A stretch of 64,000 nucleotides of DNA from Acetomicrobium flavidum (GTDB lineage: Bacteria > Synergistota > Synergistia > Synergistales > Acetomicrobiaceae): the NCBI RefSeq assembly GCF_900129645.1, contig NZ_FSQZ01000001.1, positions 1,884,001 through 1,948,000 of the forward strand, read 5' to 3'. The position numbers and the translations under genes are program-made. The notes beneath the pieces are model-generated. The model did no database searches. It saw only the letters and a program-made list of their open reading frames with translations, and was not told the DNA's origin. Below, one piece after another: positions 24,786 through 34,605 of the stretch (position 1 is its first letter; every line of letters starts with the position of its first letter).

Positions 24786-27053
24786 TTAGTCGTTGCTATC
24801 TAAAGCATCTACGATTACAGCGGCACTTATAGCAGTCTTATATACAATGTCAATTAAATCACTTGTTCTTCGGAGGTCGGATACTACCTGGATTTTTTCA
24901 GGCACTATTATGGTATCGCCTCGTTCAAGGTACGACGGTTTTTTTAAGTGACCGACACGCACGGCGCTTCCGTCGGCCTTTAGTATATACACCTTGCCTC
25001 TGTCGGCATTGGTCCCGTAGCCGCCGGCTTTTTGGATGTAGTACTCATAAGTTGTGTAGGGCTCATACACAAAGGATGAAGGATTTAGCACGTTGCCGGC
25101 TACGTTAACCGTCTGAGCCTCGCGAGGTATGTGGAGGCGGTCGCCTTCCTCAAGCACGAGGTCATAAGGGGTCTTTTTAAGTAAAGTTGGTGGATCTTCA
25201 AGCCTAATGACCACACGACCTGTAGCCCTAGTCTGCCTTAATACGTCGAGCATCCTGCGCTTCTGCTGAGTTTCCATCTCGACTAACCGTGCATCCTCAG
25301 ACGTTAACGAAGAGGCAACGCCAGCTGTGCTTGCGGTATAGAGCTCCCTTTCCAAACGTTGTACCATTTCGTTTATGCTTTGCTGCTGCGAGATGCGAAC
25401 AGATTCTCTCGTAAATATGGCCCCCTGCAAGAAGGCACGGCTGGTGTATCCTCCGGCGCGCTCGATTAAATCGGACAAGGTCTCACCTTTCTTTATGGTA
25501 TATGTCCCTGGGTATTTAACCTCGCCTGAAATCGTGACGGTTGCGTACAAATCCCATTCCGGTACGGCTCTGACGAATATGTAGTCGTTCATCTCAAGGG
25601 GAATGTCGTTTTTAGGGTCGCCTTTCATCGCTTTTTCCAGGTCAACCAGCAGGTGTTGAGTTACGGGACCCTGTTGTGTCACGGTCACCCTCGTTATTTC
25701 GGCCTGATTTGACGCCATGTAGCTAAGCCCGCCTGCTCTGCTTATAACTTCAGAAAGCCTTGTTATGCCCGGTTCTATGGCGTACTCACCTGGTGTTGCT
25801 ACGGGTCCCGTTATGCGTGCTGTACTTGTGCTTCGAGCCACCGGGAAAAGCCTCACGATATCGCCGTCCTGTACGGCAAATTTCTGCATAAAATCTGCGC
25901 CTAAGGTGTCCAAATCGCCTTCGACGAGCGTAAGGTAGCGGCGGTCCTCGACTCGCATGATTTGCACGCGTCCCTTGAAGGACTGTCCCGTAAGGCCACC
26001 TGCCATGTCGATGAGATCTCCAAGTTTGATCCTTTCTTTGATTTCGTAAAGTCCCGGCCTTTTTACGTTACCCACCACACCAACAAGGGGGCCAACCTCG
26101 CCTATGAATATGACGTCTCCGGGCATGAGTCTTATATCGTTTGCGGTATCCCCTTTAAGGAGCATATCGTACATATCAAACGTAGTTATAACCTTGCCGT
26201 TTCTTCTGACCTCTATGTTGCGCATCGAGCCGGTATTGCTAGGCCCACCCGATACTAGCAACGCATTGACCAGCGTAGCAAGTGAGGATACCGTATAGGC
26301 TCCGGGCCTTCTGGCGTTGCCCACTACATACACTAATATCGTGCGAAGCTGACCCATGGTGACGTTTAGATCGAAGTTCGTATAGTAGCGGGAGTATTCC
26401 TTCTTTATCGCCTCCTGCAGTTGAGCGAAGGTCAAACCAGCCGCTCCAATGACACCGGCTTGAGGAAGGTTTAGGTTGCCGTCACGATCAACGGTAACGC
26501 TCCATTGCCCTTCTATCATGCCCCATATGGAGATGCGGATTTCGTCACCCGGACCAATAACATAATCCGGCCCCACGGGCACCGCCGTAACGGGCGCAAA
26601 CGTCGAAGGGGCTTGCCTGAAAAAGTTGGTGCCAAAGCGGGGTAGCATTCGCATCACCTGGGATGCGGGGGTGTTTAAGAAAAGCTGGTCTAACTGAGCG
26701 TCTGAAAGCGCGCTGAAGGCCTCTGGCGTCATCTGTTCTCCTACTTCAACGGGAGCCTGTGTGGGGGCTTCAGCCGGAGTTTCTTCCTGGGGAGCCGTGG
26801 TTTCACCAGGCTGTACCGCTGGAGCTTCCTGCGCGGGTGCGGCGTTCTGCAATATGTTTTGAATATTTTGAAGGTTAGATGGCAATCCGGGAGATCCTTG
26901 CGCAGGCGCACTGCCAGGTGCTTGGACCGATCCTCCCGGTGCGCTTACGGAACCTTCTTGGGCCTGCGCTTCGAAGGCCATTGGCGAGGCGCACATAAAC
27001 ATGATAAAAACGAAGGACCAAATAAAAGCAAACTTCCACATCCTACGGTACAT
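24786..27053 (-). CDS. polysaccharide export outer-membrane protein with SLBB repeats, Wza-like
   Basis: A 755-residue exported protein with a signal peptide (hydrophobic FAFIWSFVFIMFMCASPMAF, cleavage near AQA). After a low-complexity Gln/Ala/Pro-rich linker (residues 35-105) comes the Poly_export domain with YVIGPGDEIRISIWGM, then several SLBB beta-grasp domains, recognised by repeated GD-[IV]-[IV] and R-[PA]-G-x-[YF] motifs (ARRPGAYTV, VKRPGLYEI, VATPGEYAI, VKYPGTYTI). Wza proteins are about 380 residues; this is twice as long, as are SLBB-rich exporters of Synergistota and some Gram-negatives. No lipobox Cys is evident at the cleavage site. It overlaps the YjbH-like gene by 11 bp. Confidence 0.88.
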   Translation of the reverse strand: MYRRMWKFAFIWSFVFIMFMCASPMAFEAQAQEGSVSAPGGSVQAPGSAPAQGSPGLPSNLQNIQNILQNAAPAQEAPAVQPGETTAPQEETPAEAPTQAPVEVGEQMTPEAFSALSDAQLDQLFLNTPASQVMRMLPRFGTNFFRQAPSTFAPVTAVPVGPDYVIGPGDEIRISIWGMIEGQWSVTVDRDGNLNLPQAGVIGAAGLTFAQLQEAIKKEYSRYYTNFDLNVTMGQLRTILVYVVGNARRPGAYTVSSLATLVNALLVSGGPSNTGSMRNIEVRRNGKVITTFDMYDMLLKGDTANDIRLMPGDVIFIGEVGPLVGVVGNVKRPGLYEIKERIKLGDLIDMAGGLTGQSFKGRVQIMRVEDRRYLTLVEGDLDTLGADFMQKFAVQDGDIVRLFPVARSTSTARITGPVATPGEYAIEPGITRLSEVISRAGGLSYMASNQAEITRVTVTQQGPVTQHLLVDLEKAMKGDPKNDIPLEMNDYIFVRAVPEWDLYATVTISGEVKYPGTYTIKKGETLSDLIERAGGYTSRAFLQGAIFTRESVRISQQQSINEMVQRLERELYTASTAGVASSLTSEDARLVEMETQQKRRMLDVLRQTRATGRVVIRLEDPPTLLKKTPYDLVLEEGDRLHIPREAQTVNVAGNVLNPSSFVYEPYTTYEYYIQKAGGYGTNADRGKVYILKADGSAVRVGHLKKPSYLERGDTIIVPEKIQVVSDLRRTSDLIDIVYKTAISAAVIVDALDSND

Positions 27054-29157
27054 ACGTATTTCCTCCCTCTTGCATCGAGTATTTCATCTCCTTGGCCATA
27101 TTTTGACCTTGCTCTAGCCTATCGTATAAATTATTCACTAGTCTGTCAGGGTTAAGCTGTCCCCACATTAGCTCTGGATCTTTCCAGTGCCATGGCATTC
27201 TACCGGTATAGTATGGCCAACCGCCAGTCATTATTATATCCTGATTCCATATATAATCCGTGTCGGATCCAAAAAATATGTTTGTTGGTATTTCTAGTTC
27301 AACTCCGACGAAAGAATAATCCTTGCCTGCCCTCAACGTGTCGGCTCGTGTTACATAAAAACCAATTCCAACATCGTCCCAATGTCTCATCATCGACAAT
27401 TTGAAGCCGCTATCATCATCGTCTACAAATTTACCGATCTCGGCCATGAGATCCAAATCGTAGCGAGATTCGTGATATCCAACTTGAAACAAAGCAGCTC
27501 CCATCCAGCCATCGTTTTCCAAGTCGATGTTCTCACATCCGTCATGATACAGACAGATAGGGTCATCTGCCAAGGATGCAAAGCCCTCGGGGTCTCGTTC
27601 GTGTACCAGCCCAAGCCTTATTCCTGTGAAATAACGACCATTATCGAAATAAGTACGTCTCCAGTAATTTCCGCCGAACCACAGAGCGTCAAGCCATCCG
27701 GCTTCGTAAAGCTCAAAAGTGTTCTTATCAATGCGCTCCATGTTGCTGAATACTGCCTGCCATATTCTTGTCTTTTCGTTGGTCCATGGTTCATACGCGA
27801 AGTCTTCTTCCTTGCCATGTCTTTTTATGGGGATGCGAATGTCAAAGACACCTCCCTGACCATGGGTGGAGTTCCATTCATAAGTCACGTCGACGCTCCA
27901 GCGAGCGTCATAATCTTCGTAGTCTGACCGCAAGATCCTTGGCTCGTAGGCAACGTAAGCCTTGTAAGTATGTTCGTCTTTATCCTGGGCAGTCAGATCA
28001 GTTTTGTAATTCCAAGTTTCGCCATTGTCTTCTTTCAAGGTCGGATTTGCCCAATAAGCCATTGCCTCTTGAGAGTATTCCTTTCTAAGCGCATTTAACC
28101 TCAATAGCGCGCAGTGTTCACCTGGAATTTCGACGTTGGTCACGGGTTTTCCCCGAACGCAGGCTCTTAGCACCAAAGTATTGGTATCCCAGGGTATCAT
28201 ATGCGAGGCCAGATACAGGACCCTTGCCATGGCTTCGGCTTCCGAGCTGTATCCAACATTTTCATAGCTTATTAATAAATTTTTACTTGCTTTGTCGGCT
28301 TTTACCTCTACATTCCTAACACCTAAACGGTTTGAAATGGCCACGGAAAGCTCGCTTACTAGATCTAGAATATCGACTTCTGTCCATGATTTTAGATTAT
28401 CTAAAGGAGCATCTTGATAGGGCCGTTTCTTATTGCCAAAGATCGGGCGGTCATGCAAATCAAAGGGACGATAAATAGCAATGCACAACTCGTCCCCCCT
28501 TTGATAGCTCACGCTTACATCAGCCCAGGAAGTTTTAATGATGGCCCCGTAGTTGTAATCGGCTTCGACTTCTGTTATGGGGCGTTTCCCGCTAAATATG
28601 TCGTCGCTGTAGTCCATAGATCCGTATTCGCCCTTTAGTTCGAGCCAATCGTAGGGCTGCCACGATATCCCCCCAAAGACGCCCCCCATACGATCGGAGG
28701 CCCAGCCTCCCGTGAATGCAAATTGGCCTATATTATACGTACCAACCACATAATATGACTTGAAATGCTCTGTCGTGCTAATGTCCATGATGCCCGCCGC
28801 TATGGCTGGCCTGATGCCTTCCTGAGGCAAGAGAAGGTATTTGACGTCAAACTCATGGTCCTTATAACTGCCAAAACGAGGGTACTTTTCCAAGTTTAAG
28901 GGGGCATTAGTGACGTGCGTGATTCGAAAGTTGAGCTCAACGTTTGGAAGGTACCCCAATGCAAGGTAATATGTGATGTAAGGGTTTGCATCGGTGTAGC
29001 CGAACCTTCCTTGCCCGTCATCCAAGATTTCGGCGGTCGGGTACTCCCAAAGACCCGTAATGCCTCCATTTGATGGAGACATTGCGTAAATTTGCTGTTG
29101 AAAAAAAAGTTGAACTAGGATAAAAAAGGTAATGGCGGTCCAAAAAAAACCTTTAAT
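27043..29157 (-). CDS. YjbH domain outer-membrane protein (exopolysaccharide-linked)
   Basis: A 704-residue protein if read from an ATT codon at 29157; the first ATG (29082) gives 679 residues and would omit the signal peptide. From ATT the N-terminus is KGFFWTAITFFILVQLFF then QQQIYA, a standard export signal, with GGGGTG seven bases upstream. The mature part begins GGITGLWEYPTAEIL and ADANPYITY-like sequence typical of YjbH lipoprotein-family proteins, and the body is rich in alternating aromatic strands expected of a beta barrel. Its partners, the Wza-like and Wzz-like genes, follow directly in the same operon. YjbH-type proteins are thought to help exopolysaccharide cross or attach to the outer membrane. 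Confidence 0.75.
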   Translation of the reverse strand: MKGFFWTAITFFILVQLFFQQQIYAMSPSNGGITGLWEYPTAEILDDGQGRFGYTDANPYITYYLALGYLPNVELNFRITHVTNAPLNLEKYPRFGSYKDHEFDVKYLLLPQEGIRPAIAAGIMDISTTEHFKSYYVVGTYNIGQFAFTGGWASDRMGGVFGGISWQPYDWLELKGEYGSMDYSDDIFSGKRPITEVEADYNYGAIIKTSWADVSVSYQRGDELCIAIYRPFDLHDRPIFGNKKRPYQDAPLDNLKSWTEVDILDLVSELSVAISNRLGVRNVEVKADKASKNLLISYENVGYSSEAEAMARVLYLASHMIPWDTNTLVLRACVRGKPVTNVEIPGEHCALLRLNALRKEYSQEAMAYWANPTLKEDNGETWNYKTDLTAQDKDEHTYKAYVAYEPRILRSDYEDYDARWSVDVTYEWNSTHGQGGVFDIRIPIKRHGKEEDFAYEPWTNEKTRIWQAVFSNMERIDKNTFELYEAGWLDALWFGGNYWRRTYFDNGRYFTGIRLGLVHERDPEGFASLADDPICLYHDGCENIDLENDGWMGAALFQVGYHESRYDLDLMAEIGKFVDDDDSGFKLSMMRHWDDVGIGFYVTRADTLRAGKDYSFVGVELEIPTNIFFGSDTDYIWNQDIIMTGGWPYYTGRMPWHWKDPELMWGQLNPDRLVNNLYDRLEQGQNMAKEMKYSMQEGGNTYVP

Positions 29158-29317
29158 ATTTTTTCACCCCAATTTAGTAATAAGAACAGTTGAGAGTTAA
29201 AGCGTGTCGAGACTTTTACGTTGTATTGGTGTATAAAACTGCCAAATATATTATATTTATTAGTGTTCGAGGTCAAGTTACAAATGACGCTAAATTGAAG
29301 ATTGGTGAGGTGCTGTC

Positions 29318-30481
29318 GTGAAGATCGCCTTTGACTGCTCTCCTCTAGTGAAGCAAAAAACAGGCATTGGATGGTATTGTTATCATTTGTTGGAAGAGTT
29401 TCTTAATATCTCAGAAGACGAATTTTCATTGTTTTCTTTTAGTCTAAAATCTAGGAAACCCGATCTACCGCTTGGGTGGAAAGAAAGGCCAAAAACGCAT
29501 TATCATTTTTATGCTCCTTTGCCTAGGGTTTCTCTCTCACTCTTATCTAAGTGCTTTGGTGAGAAAGCTTCTCGACCACTGATGGCCGCGGCAGATGTGG
29601 CTCATTTTACCAATTTTACAGCCTTTCCAATTAGAGGAGCCAAGACAGTTTTGACCGTTCACGATCTAGCCTTTCTTCGATTCCCAAGAACAATAGAACT
29701 CAAAAACTATATTACATTAAAGGCTTGTCTGCGATTTTCTTTGGATATTGCAGACCGGGTTATCGTTCCGTCATTTAGCACTAAAAAAGATATAGTTGAT
29801 TTTTATAAGTATCCTGAAGAAAAAATAGTAGTTATACCTCTCGGCGTGAATCATGATATTTATAGGCCTATAGCGGATATACATTCGTTAAATGCTTTCA
29901 AGCAAAAACATTCATTAGGACGATATATCTTATTTTTGGGAACGTTGGAGCCGAGAAAAAATGCGACTAAATTGCTCGATGCTTACTCGATCTTGTGTAA
30001 AAAGATGGGAGTGAAACAAGCACCGGATTTGATCTTTGGGGGAGGAAGGGGGTGGAAAAATAAAGCCTTTGAAGTGAAATATCAAAATCTCGACAAACCC
30101 ATCAGAAACAAGATCCGCTTTCTGGGATATTTGCCTCAAGAAGAATTACCCCTCCTATATTCGGGAGCTGACGTTTTTGTCTTTCCTTCTCTCTGGGAGG
30201 GATTCGGTTTGCCTCCCCTTGAGGCTATGGCCTGTGGCGCACCTGTTGTAACTTCTAATGTATCTTCTCTACCTGAGGTCGTAGGAGATGCTGCTATTCT
30301 AGTAGACCCCAACTCCGCTGAGGAGATTGCTGATGCTATATATCAAATATTGATTGATGAACATTTAGCATTAAGATTGAAATCTGCGGGTTTAACACAA
30401 GCAGCAAAGTTTACGTGGAGTAATACAGCTCTGCAAACTTATCAAGTATACGAAAGCACGGTAAAGGGTTCATATGTTTGA
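29318..30481 (+). CDS. glycosyltransferase, GT4 family
   Basis: A 387-residue GT-B glycosyltransferase. The N-terminal half has [19 protein letters not shown] and [11 protein letters not shown]; the C-terminal half has [20 protein letters not shown] and the nucleotide-sugar motif [19 protein letters not shown] with the E-x7-E pair, followed by [15 protein letters not shown]. It works at the cytoplasmic face on lipid-linked sugars. A GTG at 29318 has GGTG-rich sequence just before it (TTGGTGAGGTGCT). It is the first gene of a long plus-strand run ending at 42500. Donor and acceptor sugars cannot be read from the sequence. Confidence 0.85.
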   Translation: MKIAFDCSPLVKQKTGIGWYCYHLLEEFLNISEDEFSLFSFSLKSRKPDLPLGWKERPKTHYHFYAPLPRVSLSLLSKCFGEKASRPLMAAADVAHFTNFTAFPIRGAKTVLTVHDLAFLRFPRTIELKNYITLKACLRFSLDIADRVIVPSFSTKKDIVDFYKYPEEKIVVIPLGVNHDIYRPIADIHSLNAFKQKHSLGRYILFLGTLEPRKNATKLLDAYSILCKKMGVKQAPDLIFGGGRGWKNKAFEVKYQNLDKPIRNKIRFLGYLPQEELPLLYSGADVFVFPSLWEGFGLPPLEAMACGAPVVTSNVSSLPEVVGDAAILVDPNSAEEIADAIYQILIDEHLALRLKSAGLTQAAKFTWSNTALQTYQVYESTVKGSYV

Positions 30482-30524
30482 TTTAATTAAAACCCCTGTC
30501 CCGTCGCTATAGGAGGTTGCGTTT

Positions 30525-32018
30525 TTGTTTAGGGCATTTTTAGTGCTTTCTTCTGGTAGTGTTATTGGTAAACTCATTGGTTTTTTAAGGGAAATTCTAA
30601 TGGCAGCACTTTTTGGCACGGGAACTTATGTGGCAGCCTATCGCGTTGCACAAACCGCTACGCTCATGCCGATAGAATTTTTTTTGACGAATAGCTTGGA
30701 AGCCGGTTTTGTCCCGCTATATGTCAGGTATGCTAAAGAAGATCCAAAAAGGGCTAGGGCTTTTTTAACCGTTACTGTGATGCTCTTTCTGTTGCTTGCA
30801 GGGATCATTTTCTTGTTTCTTTACTTGGGATCTTCTTGGTGGGTTAAGATCTTGGCTCCAGGGATGGATGATACAACCAAAGCCTTAACGGCTTCCATGC
30901 TTCACGTCATGGCATTGGCTGTTCCTTTATATATACTGGGAATGCTTATGGCCTATCTGGAAATGGCCCATGGTAGGTATTTGACTGTTTCTTTACGTTC
31001 TACCATACAAAGCGTTGGATTAATTTCTGGTTCACTACTTGCGATTTACTTTAAAAATCCCTTATTTTTAGCCTGGGGGTTTGTTTTTGCATATCTGTTT
31101 TACTTGTTGTGGCTTTTGAGTGGTTTGCGCAAGTTTGGATCGCTGCATTTTAGAACGGCTTTTTCTCAAAATGTTGCTAGAGATGTTTTTACCACTTTTT
31201 GGCGTTATGTTCGGCCTGTGCTAATAATTCCATTCTTGATCCAAGGCAATATAGCAGTTGAAAGGATTGTTGCATCTTTAATCGGAAGTGCAGCAATACC
31301 TGCTGTAGATTACGCTAAATTCATTACGGAAAGCGGTGTAATATTGATCGCAGCACCGTTGGGTATGGTTGGGCTATCTACTATGAGTGGTCTGGATTCA
31401 AACTTAGTGCGTCAAAAGGTCGGACAAATAGCTAATATTGTTTTGATCTTCATGATTCCAGTTTCTATATTTCTAGCTTGCAACAATATCGACATAGTTC
31501 ATATACTATATGCCAGAGGAGCATTTGATCAAGAATCAGTGGAAGTAACTTCAAAGATATTACTAGGCTTTTCGATAGGCATGTGGGCTCAAGTGTTATC
31601 GTATTATTTTATAAGAGTGTTGAATTCGCAATTGCGCAATACAGAAGTGCTAATATATACTAGCATTTCAATATTGATTGATGTAGGAATAAAGCTATTA
31701 TTTTATAAAAACTTAGGTCCTATGGTTTTGGGATTGGGCCTTAGTGTAAATTCTATTGTTTTATGCTTATTTATAACATATGCTTTAAATTTATATAAAG
31801 AGCTAAAGGACACTTTTTTATCACTAGCGGTAGGTTCTCTGTTTTACATTGTAGCATATATATTTATTAGTCAAAAGCTTACTGGACTTTCGCATATTGT
31901 TCATTTTATTACTATAACTAGTATATCTTGCTTATATTGGATATTTTATGTATTATTACAACCGCGCTTAAGAAAATATGTCTATTTGTTAATTGGAAAT
32001 TTGCATAATTTATTATGA
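30525..32018 (+). CDS. MurJ/MviN-like lipid flippase
   Basis: A 497-residue protein with about 14 transmembrane helices of the MATE/MOP fold. The N-terminal GSVIGKLIGFLREILMAALFGTG and AYRVAQTATLMPIEF match the MurJ/MviN pattern, and a mid-protein VERIVASLIGSAAIPAVDYAKF with ILYARGAFDQESVE is conserved in the family. MurJ flips lipid II; relatives inside polysaccharide loci flip other lipid-linked glycans, so here an exopolysaccharide role is as likely. AGGAGG precedes the TTG start. The second half of the gene is noticeably AT-richer than the first. Confidence 0.82.
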   Translation: MFRAFLVLSSGSVIGKLIGFLREILMAALFGTGTYVAAYRVAQTATLMPIEFFLTNSLEAGFVPLYVRYAKEDPKRARAFLTVTVMLFLLLAGIIFLFLYLGSSWWVKILAPGMDDTTKALTASMLHVMALAVPLYILGMLMAYLEMAHGRYLTVSLRSTIQSVGLISGSLLAIYFKNPLFLAWGFVFAYLFYLLWLLSGLRKFGSLHFRTAFSQNVARDVFTTFWRYVRPVLIIPFLIQGNIAVERIVASLIGSAAIPAVDYAKFITESGVILIAAPLGMVGLSTMSGLDSNLVRQKVGQIANIVLIFMIPVSIFLACNNIDIVHILYARGAFDQESVEVTSKILLGFSIGMWAQVLSYYFIRVLNSQLRNTEVLIYTSISILIDVGIKLLFYKNLGPMVLGLGLSVNSIVLCLFITYALNLYKELKDTFLSLAVGSLFYIVAYIFISQKLTGLSHIVHFITITSISCLYWIFYVLLQPRLRKYVYLLIGNLHNLL

Positions 32019-32051
32019 TAAAGTGTGTTAGTTTTGGGGAGTGTTAATATA

Positions 32052-33530
32052 ATGAATATATTTATTAATATTACCTATATCGGTTACTTGATTATTCCAC
32101 TAGCATTTATCATATTGATATTTAAACCTAAGTATTTGATTACTCTGTTAATATCAGTATCAGTGCTGCATGCATCTTCTGTGTTAAATGGATCTATCAA
32201 TAATTTTCAATATGGATTATCTCCATATTACTTTGTAGCTATATGTATGTTGTTAAGATTATTAATCATATTATTTAGTCACCGTAATTTACTGCTTATC
32301 AATTCCAATATGAAATATTTAACATACACACTTTTTGTATTTTGGATGTGGTCTGTGATATCTGCTTTTTTGTTACCATATCTGTTCCAAGGGGTGGAAG
32401 TATATAATCCTAGATTGGGACTTGATTTACAATATAAACATCATGCAACTCTTGAGTGGACTTTTAGTAATTTAGCGCAAGCAATTTACTTAACCTTGAA
32501 CATGGCTGTTATAATATATGTTTTGCTTATTGATGAAAACCATTCTCTTTATTATGTTACAATTGGTATAAAATTAGCTATCATAATAGTGTGCTTTTTG
32601 GGCATATGGCAAGTATTGTCTTCATATTTGATTCTCAAATTTCCATATATTATATTTAATAATAATATTTCTTATTACCAAGGATATGATCAGTACATTG
32701 GGTCCATTCGGCGGCTTGTAAGTTCTTTTTCAGAACCATCATTTGCTGGAGCTTATTTGGCATCAATTGAAGTAGGTTTATTGTCAGTGTATTTAAAAAA
32801 ATCGTTAAGTAAAAATAAACAAATTTTCTTACTTATATTATTGCTTGTAATATTTGATTTATTAATGTGGACATTTTCTACGACGGGTTATTTAAGCTTA
32901 TTAATTGGAAATATTATATTGCTATTCAAATATAAACCCTTCCATAGCAGTCGTAAAAACATATACACTAAACAGTGGCTTAATTACTTCATTGGTGTTA
33001 TTATTTTATTTGTTATTACTCTTTGCATTACAATATCCCATAAACATGTAAATATTAATGTTGACGATATTCATTCTGGCTATACTGTAAATGAAGGTAG
33101 TTTTTCTGTTATTGGCAAAATGTTTTCATCAGCTTTAATTAAAGATACAGAATCTGATTCTTTTGTCCATAGAACTGCTGCTGATATCTATGCATTAAAA
33201 ATTTTCGTATCTACATATGGCCTAGGAGCTGGTTTGGGATCGAGTCGTTCTTCTAGTTTAATAACTACACTTTTAAGCACTATCGGAATAATAGGTGTTA
33301 CATCATTCATTATGCTAATATATAGCGTTATTAGAGGAATAACAAAGATACATTGTGATAAGTATAGTAATATATGTAATTATACTTATTGGTCTCTCTT
33401 GACTTTGTTAATAGCTCATTGTACATCAATCCCTGATATTAGTTTTCCCCCCTTGTGGACACCTATAATTACTTATGTAACAATCGACAAATGCTGTTAT
33501 CATAACACAATAAATCAAATTTTGAGGTGA
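32052..33530 (+). CDS. O-antigen polymerase-like membrane protein (Wzy candidate)
   Basis: A 492-residue, very AT-rich and highly hydrophobic protein with about 11-12 transmembrane segments. A central SSFSEPSFAGAYLASIEVGLL and a later periplasmic loop with LGAGLGSSRSSSLI resemble O-antigen ligase/polymerase proteins, which are poorly conserved. The ATG at 32052 has GGGGAG nine bases upstream and is preferred to an in-frame GTG 27 bases earlier. It lies between the flippase and a glycosyltransferase gene, the usual place for Wzy. Low GC compared with its neighbours suggests separate acquisition. Function is by context and topology. Confidence 0.65.
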   Translation: MNIFINITYIGYLIIPLAFIILIFKPKYLITLLISVSVLHASSVLNGSINNFQYGLSPYYFVAICMLLRLLIILFSHRNLLLINSNMKYLTYTLFVFWMWSVISAFLLPYLFQGVEVYNPRLGLDLQYKHHATLEWTFSNLAQAIYLTLNMAVIIYVLLIDENHSLYYVTIGIKLAIIIVCFLGIWQVLSSYLILKFPYIIFNNNISYYQGYDQYIGSIRRLVSSFSEPSFAGAYLASIEVGLLSVYLKKSLSKNKQIFLLILLLVIFDLLMWTFSTTGYLSLLIGNIILLFKYKPFHSSRKNIYTKQWLNYFIGVIILFVITLCITISHKHVNINVDDIHSGYTVNEGSFSVIGKMFSSALIKDTESDSFVHRTAADIYALKIFVSTYGLGAGLGSSRSSSLITTLLSTIGIIGVTSFIMLIYSVIRGITKIHCDKYSNICNYTYWSLLTLLIAHCTSIPDISFPPLWTPIITYVTIDKCCYHNTINQILR

Positions 33531-33538
33531 TGACTTTT

Positions 33539-34579
33539 TTGAATAAGATTTGTATAAATACTCGGGTGCTTTCCTCGTCTTTGTCAGGAGTTCAAAGATA
33601 TACTTTAGAATTATTGGAAAGACTGCAAAGCGAATTACATCCCATTACACCTAAGAAACCTTTGCACGGAATTGCTGGCCACATTTGGGAACAGTTTGTC
33701 TTGCCTAGAAGATTAAGGGGGAATTTCCTTTTTAGTCCTTCCAACACAGGGCCACTAATGGTGGAGAGACAAGTTGTAACAATTCACGATATTACACCGT
33801 TAGATCACCCCGAGTGGCTGAATCCCAGGTTTGCAAGATGGTATCAATTTTTGATCCCTCGTTTGGTTCATAAGGCGCAAAAGGTCATTGCTGTATCTGA
33901 GTTTACAAAAAGTAGGATATGTGATATTGCGTCATTGAAGCCTAATAAGGTTGTTGTCATTTACAATGGCATCGATGAACGTTTTCGACCTAAATCTTTT
34001 GAGGAAATAGACCAAGTTAAGGATGCACTCGGAATTTCAGATTTTAGATATATTCTTACAGTGGCGACCATTGAGCCTCGAAAAAACATGCAGAGATTAC
34101 TTGAGGCATGGAGCACTATATACTCGCGTTTGCCCCGGGACATTTGGTTAGTGGTGGCGGGAGCTAAAGGAAAGGATATAATTTTTAAAAACACTTCGCT
34201 TGATGAACTACCTCCAAAAGTGTGCATGCCCGGATATGTACCAGATGAATATCTTCCTACATTATATTCTGGGGCTATCGCATTAATATACGTATCTTTG
34301 TATGAAGGCTTTGGCCTTCCTCCCCTTGAGGCAATGGCCTGCGGCACGCCGGTGTTGACATCTAACGTGACATCTCTTCCAGAGGTGGTTGGCGATGCTG
34401 CGCTTATGGTGGATCCTTATGATGTAGATGCCATAGCTGAAGGCATTAAGCGCCTTATAGAAGACGACAATTTGCGAAAAGAGCTGTCGCAGAAGGGCCT
34501 TGTTCGTGCTAAGCTATTTAGTTGGGATAGAACTGCAGAAATTACTTGGAGCGTGCTCAAGGAAGCCGCTAACTTGTGA
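33539..34579 (+). CDS. glycosyltransferase, GT4 family
   Basis: A 346-residue GT-B enzyme. Seen: [23 protein letters not shown] at the N-terminus, [13 protein letters not shown], a [12 protein letters not shown] segment, [20 protein letters not shown] and the [17 protein letters not shown] donor-binding motif with the conserved Glu pair. The TTG at 33539 has GAGGTGA eight bases upstream and gives the normal family start; an in-frame GTG/ATG pair at 33527-33532 overlaps the previous stop. The next glycosyltransferase gene begins about 27 bp later. Related enzymes in other loci are mannosyltransferases, which would agree with the GDP-mannose genes downstream, but this is inference. Confidence 0.84.
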   Translation: MNKICINTRVLSSSLSGVQRYTLELLERLQSELHPITPKKPLHGIAGHIWEQFVLPRRLRGNFLFSPSNTGPLMVERQVVTIHDITPLDHPEWLNPRFARWYQFLIPRLVHKAQKVIAVSEFTKSRICDIASLKPNKVVVIYNGIDERFRPKSFEEIDQVKDALGISDFRYILTVATIEPRKNMQRLLEAWSTIYSRLPRDIWLVVAGAKGKDIIFKNTSLDELPPKVCMPGYVPDEYLPTLYSGAIALIYVSLYEGFGLPPLEAMACGTPVLTSNVTSLPEVVGDAALMVDPYDVDAIAEGIKRLIEDDNLRKELSQKGLVRAKLFSWDRTAEITWSVLKEAANL

Positions 34580-34605
34580 TGATCTGTTTGGAGGGAACAT
34601 ACACA

